Below, one piece after another: positions 60,754-64,000 of a stretch of 64,000 nt of DNA (the first letter of the stretch is position 1; every line of letters starts with the position of its first letter). The notes beneath the pieces were generated by a model, which had not been told where the DNA came from, searched no databases, and was given only the letters and a program-made list of their open reading frames with translations. Source of the DNA: Blautia luti (GTDB lineage Bacteria; Bacillota; Clostridia; Lachnospirales; Lachnospiraceae); contig NZ_AP028156.1 of the NCBI RefSeq assembly GCF_033096465.1, forward strand, positions 2,932,501-2,996,500, read 5' to 3'. Both the position numbers and the translations under genes were made by a program.

Positions 60754-61260
60754 TTACTCTCTTACAAGAACTTTCAGAACTTCTGCAATATACATGGTAT
60801 GATAATCTTTCTCAGGATACCATTTTCCGTCGTTTTCCGGTGCGTCAAAACACTCCGGTTTGATCTCGTCATGATACATTTTTCTGCATACCATGATCAT
60901 ATCTGCTTCTTCGATCCCTGCTGTTCCGTCTGTATAATACGGAGTCAGCCCTGCATCTTTGATCTTATCTGATCCTTTTCCTGATACAGTTCCGCAGTAA
61001 TTCAGTGCTTTTCTGTACTCCTTACCAAGAACAGAGATTGTAAATGTATCCTCTCTGTCTACAAATTCCTTGGTATATCTCTGTGGACGAATGTATACAG
61101 TTACTGCATTTTTTCCCCACATTACACCCATGGCTCCCCAGCTTGCTGTCATGGTATTGCATTTTTCTTCATTACCTGCTGTGATTAGCAGCCAGTCCTT
61201 TCCGATAGTTGTAAACGGATTCATATTCAGTTCTGATGGATTCACTTCTTTAAAACTCAT
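60754..61260 (-). CDS. Flavin reductase-like (FMN-binding split barrel) protein
   Basis: A 168-residue flavoprotein of the flavin reductase/flavoredoxin type. The core reads LLITAGNEEKCNTMTASWGAMG, with the flavin contact segment RPQRYTKEFVDREDTFTISVL. It may pass electrons between NAD(P)H or ferredoxin and acceptors. GAGGA precedes the ATG. It is close to the methyltransferase gene upstream (17 bases), likely co-transcribed. Confidence 0.85.
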   Translation of the reverse strand: MSFKEVNPSELNMNPFTTIGKDWLLITAGNEEKCNTMTASWGAMGVMWGKNAVTVYIRPQRYTKEFVDREDTFTISVLGKEYRKALNYCGTVSGKGSDKIKDAGLTPYYTDGTAGIEEADMIMVCRKMYHDEIKPECFDAPENDGKWYPEKDYHTMYIAEVLKVLVRE

Positions 61261-61277
61261 TTTTATTCCTCACTTTC

Positions 61278-62480
61278 CTATTTATCATTACATACCTGGA
61301 AAATATAGAATTTCAGATAGTAAGATTCATCTGCTGCCCACAGGATCGGATGATCCGGTGCCTGGGTTCTGTATTCCACCTGACGAAGGCGTTTGTGTAC
61401 ATTCTTCGCAGCCTGTCCGATGGTTCTGGTAAAAAGTTCATAATCCATGAAATGAGAGCAGGAACAGGTTGCCAGATAACCGCCGTCCTTCACAAGTTTC
61501 ATGGCACGGAGATTAATCTCACGGTAACCCTTTACTGCATTTTTTATGGAATTTCTGGACTTGGTAAATGCAGGGGGATCCAGGATGACCACATCGAATT
61601 TCTCTCCCTTTTCTTCCAGTTCAGGGAGAAGTTCAAATACATCCTCACAGATAAATTTCACAGTGTCGGATAAGCCATTCAGTGCAGCATTGTCTGTGGC
61701 CTGATCCACTGCAAGCTGGGAAGCATCCACACCTGTAACACTTGCAGCACCTGCAATCCCTGCATTCAGTGCGAAAGATCCGGTATGGGTAAAGCAATCC
61801 AGCACTCTGGCTCCCTTACATAATTTCTGGATCGCCAGTCTGTTATATTTCTGATCCAGGAAAAATCCTGTTTTCTGTCCGTCTTTTACATCTACTTCAT
61901 ATTTGACGCCGTTCTCTTCGATCTGTACCAGTGTAGGGAACTCCGGTCCGATGAAGCCCTTCACCAGCTCCATGCCTTCCTGCTTTCTGACTTTCACATC
62001 GCTTCTCTCATAAACACCACGGATCTGGATGCCGTCCTCAGCCAGAACTTTCTTCAGAAGTTCTATAATTGTTTCTTTAAAACGATCGATTCCCAGAGCC
62101 AGTGACTGTACAACCAGCACATCAGAGAACTTATCCACCACGATCCCGGGAAGGAAATCTGCCTCTGCGAAAATCAGTCTGCAGCTTCCTGTATCTACAA
62201 CTTTCTTACGGTATTCCCATGCATCCCGCACTCTCTTCTCCAGAAATGCTTCATCAATCTCCACATGTTCATCTCTTGTGAGAAGACGTACTGTAATTTT
62301 GGAATTGGTATTTATAAATCCCTTTCCCAGCGGATATCCATCGAAGTCATGTATCAGAACCAGATCTCCGTTGCTAAAGCTTCCCATGATCGTATCTATC
62401 TCATTATCAAAAATCCACATTCCGCCGGATTTCAGAAGTCTTCCTTCTCCTTTTTTCAGCGTTACCACTGCCATTCCCAT
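61278..62480 (-). CDS. Class I SAM-dependent rRNA methyltransferase (RlmI-like)
   Basis: A 400-residue RNA cytosine-C5 methyltransferase. An N-terminal PUA domain (about 4-75, GEGRLLKSGGMWIFDNEID) is followed by a Rossmann domain: FLDQKYNRLAIQ, VLDCFTHTGSFALNA (SAM motif), VTGVDASQLAVD and VILDPPAFTKSR (catalytic loop), and CSCSHFMDYELF (catalytic Cys). Length agrees with RlmI. It probably modifies 23S rRNA. Confidence 0.9.
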   Translation of the reverse strand: MGMAVVTLKKGEGRLLKSGGMWIFDNEIDTIMGSFSNGDLVLIHDFDGYPLGKGFINTNSKITVRLLTRDEHVEIDEAFLEKRVRDAWEYRKKVVDTGSCRLIFAEADFLPGIVVDKFSDVLVVQSLALGIDRFKETIIELLKKVLAEDGIQIRGVYERSDVKVRKQEGMELVKGFIGPEFPTLVQIEENGVKYEVDVKDGQKTGFFLDQKYNRLAIQKLCKGARVLDCFTHTGSFALNAGIAGAASVTGVDASQLAVDQATDNAALNGLSDTVKFICEDVFELLPELEEKGEKFDVVILDPPAFTKSRNSIKNAVKGYREINLRAMKLVKDGGYLATCSCSHFMDYELFTRTIGQAAKNVHKRLRQVEYRTQAPDHPILWAADESYYLKFYIFQVCNDK

Positions 62481-62593
62481 ATTTATCCTTATTCCTCCCT
62501 GTTACGATTTACATCTCTTGTTTCTTTTTTATCAGAAATAATTTACGATACATTTTAACACATCTGTTTTTATTTTTCTACCGGTTACGCAAA

Positions 62594-62628
62594 GCAGCCT
62601 GTGAAATCACGGAAATTTCACAGGCTGT
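62594..62628. terminator. Hairpin/terminator upstream of the methyltransferase gene
   Basis: CAGCCTGTGAAAT pairs with ATTTCACAGGCTG, followed on the plus strand by TTTCTGATTTCTTT. It likely ends transcripts in this gap; on the minus strand only a short T-run follows. Confidence 0.55.
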
Positions 62629-62684
62629 TTCTGATTTCTTTATTCTTTTTTCAGCATCTGTTTAGATAAACCGCACCTGGCTGT

Positions 62685-62870
62685 CTGAAGCAGGGAACTT
62701 ACTTGATTTGAGTCAAGCGGATATTCGCAATCCGCTTCGCTACTTGCTCATAACCAAATAACTGCTCCGCAGTTTATCAGAAGGAGCTTCACTCCTCCTG
62801 ATACAAGCAAGTCCCCACCCACTGCTTATTGCTTTTCACAATTGAAGCAGGGGACTTACTTGATTTGGTT
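62685..62870. repeat. Structured repeat element: direct repeats enclosing three hairpins
   Basis: Two copies of GAAGCAGGGRACTTACTTGA (62686-62705 and 62844-62863) bound the element. Between them an outer stem (62697-62705 with 62804-62812) encloses three hairpins: AAGCGGAT/ATCCGCTT (62715-62737), AACTGC/GCAGTT (62760-62774) and TATCAG-GGAG/CTCC-CTGATA (62775-62803). No coding frame is seen. It fills most of the 62481-62868 gap. It may be a small mobile repeat or a structured RNA. Confidence 0.7.
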
Positions 62871-63441
62871 AAATGCATTTTACAAGAATGCATCTGTCCA
62901 GACCGCCATAACATTTGGTAATCTTTTTCACTTCGTAGCCCTGGCTCTCCATATTCTGTCTGCTGAACTGATTATCCGGATGGATGGTGCACATGAGATA
63001 ATGAAATTTTTCTTTATCTATCCGTGCTTCTGCTGCTTGCAGCATCCTTCCCTGCAGTCCTGCCCCACGATAATCACTGCATACTACAGTTGAATCCATC
63101 ACAACCACCTGACCAAGTGCTTCTTCTTCCATATCCAGATAATGTCCCAAATTGTCTTCTCCCTCAGGATATTTCACGATAAAAAATCCTGCAGTCTGTC
63201 CATCAACAGTCCGAGCTACGATCGTATATCCGTGTTCTGAAATATGTTCCCTTACATAAGCTTCATCATCAGAAACGAACCAGTCCGGATGTTCCTGGTC
63301 TGCTGCCGCTTCTGCCATAATATCCATGATCCCAGGAACATCCTCCTGCGTGGCCTGCCTGATCAGGAAAATATCCCGCGCATTTCCTACTTTACTCTTC
63401 ACCTGATGCATCTTCTGTGTCATAAGTCTCTGTGCTCTCAT
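62869..63441 (-). CDS. GNAT-family N-acetyltransferase
   Basis: A protein of up to 190 residues. The GNAT fold is seen from IRQATQEDVPGIMDIMAEA, with the acyl-CoA loop VVCSDYRGAGLQGRMLQAAE (near residue 125) and a C-terminal NQFSRQNMESQGYEV. The first ATG (63441) overlaps the upstream gene by about 50 bases and lacks a good ribosome site; starts at 63423 or 63411 are possible. Substrate unknown. The stop codon lies in the repeat at 62842-62870. Confidence 0.78.
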   Translation of the reverse strand: MRAQRLMTQKMHQVKSKVGNARDIFLIRQATQEDVPGIMDIMAEAAADQEHPDWFVSDDEAYVREHISEHGYTIVARTVDGQTAGFFIVKYPEGEDNLGHYLDMEEEALGQVVVMDSTVVCSDYRGAGLQGRMLQAAEARIDKEKFHYLMCTIHPDNQFSRQNMESQGYEVKKITKCYGGLDRCILVKCI

Positions 63442-64000
63442 TGTAGAGTTTCTCGAAGAACTTCATGGTATCTTTATACAGGCTCTGTCTCTCATCATCT
63501 GTCAGTTCGGACAGTTCCGGTCCTGCCTGGGATCCTTCCGAGATTCCGAAGATCTCTTTCATGGATCTGTCAAGCATGTTCAGCTCTGTGGTCATATACA
63601 TTTCTGTTCCGTCTGCTTCATAGGAATCTGTGCCGTCAGTGAGGATCTTCAGATATGCTTTCTCCACTTCCTTCGTAAGGGCTGCACCGTTCTCTGCATC
63701 AAGAACTACGGAATTCTCTGCTGTATCATCTCCCATTGCAGTATGAAGAGAATCCACATCACCTTCATATTCACCCTTGCAGAATGTCTCTGCCTGATTG
63801 AACAGCAGCATCTGATCGTCTGTCAGGGAAGCAGTATCCAGTTCCTCTGAAGATGAGGAGTCAGCATCCTGTGTATCATCAGATCCATCTTCTGTATTCT
63901 CATCCAGGCTGGCATCTGAGCTGTCTTCTGTATCTCCGTCAGTACTGTCATCTGTATTCTCATCGTAGATCACTTCATCTTCATCCGTATTGTCAAAAGT
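63392..64000 (-). CDS. Acidic protein, N-terminus beyond the window
   Basis: The frame is open to the window edge; about 203 residues are visible. The first visible part is a very acidic low-complexity stretch (DDSTDGDTEDSSD-like, about 60 residues), followed by a helical domain (LTDDQMLLFNQAETFCKGEYEG; YLKILTDGTDSY) rich in Asp and Glu. The family is not recognised. The acidic stretch before a small domain suggests a secreted or membrane-anchored protein whose signal lies off the window. Confidence 0.6.
   Translation of the reverse strand, partial: TFDNTDEDEVIYDENTDDSTDGDTEDSSDASLDENTEDGSDDTQDADSSSSEELDTASLTDDQMLLFNQAETFCKGEYEGDVDSLHTAMGDDTAENSVVLDAENGAALTKEVEKAYLKILTDGTDSYEADGTEMYMTTELNMLDRSMKEIFGISEGSQAGPELSELTDDERQSLYKDTMKFFEKLYNESTETYDTEDASGEE

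Noticed and set aside
62697..62812. Three-arm structure considered as a tRNA
   Set aside because: No acceptor stem of the right length, no T-loop GTTCGA-like sequence and no anticodon arm geometry.

Overview
The window reads as a chromosome segment of an anaerobic gut Firmicute of the Lachnospiraceae (Blautia or Roseburia-like; inferred from moderate-to-low GC, strong AAGGAGG ribosome sites, a DUF5685-like protein, diaminopimelate dehydrogenase, and a glycyl-radical microcompartment of the fucose/rhamnose type). Almost all genes lie on the minus strand. No rRNA, tRNA, prophage, insertion sequence or CRISPR array was recognised.

Layout. (a) 1-11.8 kb: a minus-strand sugar uptake block made of a YesN/YesM-type two-component system with a membrane-tethered binding-protein-like sensor, an ABC importer (two permeases, RbsA-type ATPase, binding protein), a small unknown protein and a rhamnulokinase-family kinase. 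(b) 12-17.8 kb: an operon of class II aldolase, LacI regulator, FGGY kinase, zinc dehydrogenase and aldo/keto reductase, read from a clear promoter with an overlapping LacI-type operator. (c) 18-25 kb: fucose mutarotase, two secreted proteins (SH3 repeat protein, papain-like protease), L-fucose isomerase and a divergent AraC regulator. (d) 25.2-42.1 kb: RecQ, a PduO-like protein and a complete glycyl-radical enzyme microcompartment (GRM5-like): aldolase, PduP, targeted zinc alcohol dehydrogenase, four BMC-H, one BMC-P, one BMC-T, PduL, PduS, DeoR regulator and PduQ, followed upstream by the propanediol dehydratase and its activase. (e) 42.2-45.8 kb: PHP phosphatase, an unusual DhaK/DhaL kinase pair and a second DeoR regulator. 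(f) 45.9-53.1 kb: mtnA, mtnK, an ABC importer and a second FucU-type mutarotase. (g) 53.2-54 kb: a cobalamin riboswitch in front of a small cysteine-rich protein. (h) 54-64 kb: cell wall hydrolases, Ddh, a J-domain protein, housekeeping genes, a structured repeat element and an acidic protein cut by the window edge.

How it may work together. Fucose would be imported, mutarotated (FucU), isomerised (FucI), phosphorylated (rhamnulokinase-family kinase) and cleaved by the microcompartment aldolase to DHAP and lactaldehyde. Lactaldehyde would be reduced to 1,2-propanediol, dehydrated by the glycyl radical enzyme to propionaldehyde, then split to propanol (PduQ) and propionyl-phosphate (PduP, PduL). 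The mtnK/mtnA importer operon looks like a route for 5-methylthioribose or 5-deoxyribose, whose isomerised 1-phosphate could be cleaved by the same aldolase (a DHAP shunt). The most notable observation is that an A-rich motif (AAAAACAACA-like) recurs upstream of the aldolase, glycyl radical enzyme, dhaKL and fucU2/mtn units. This suggests that microcompartment, atypical Dha-type kinase and deoxypentose salvage form one regulon.
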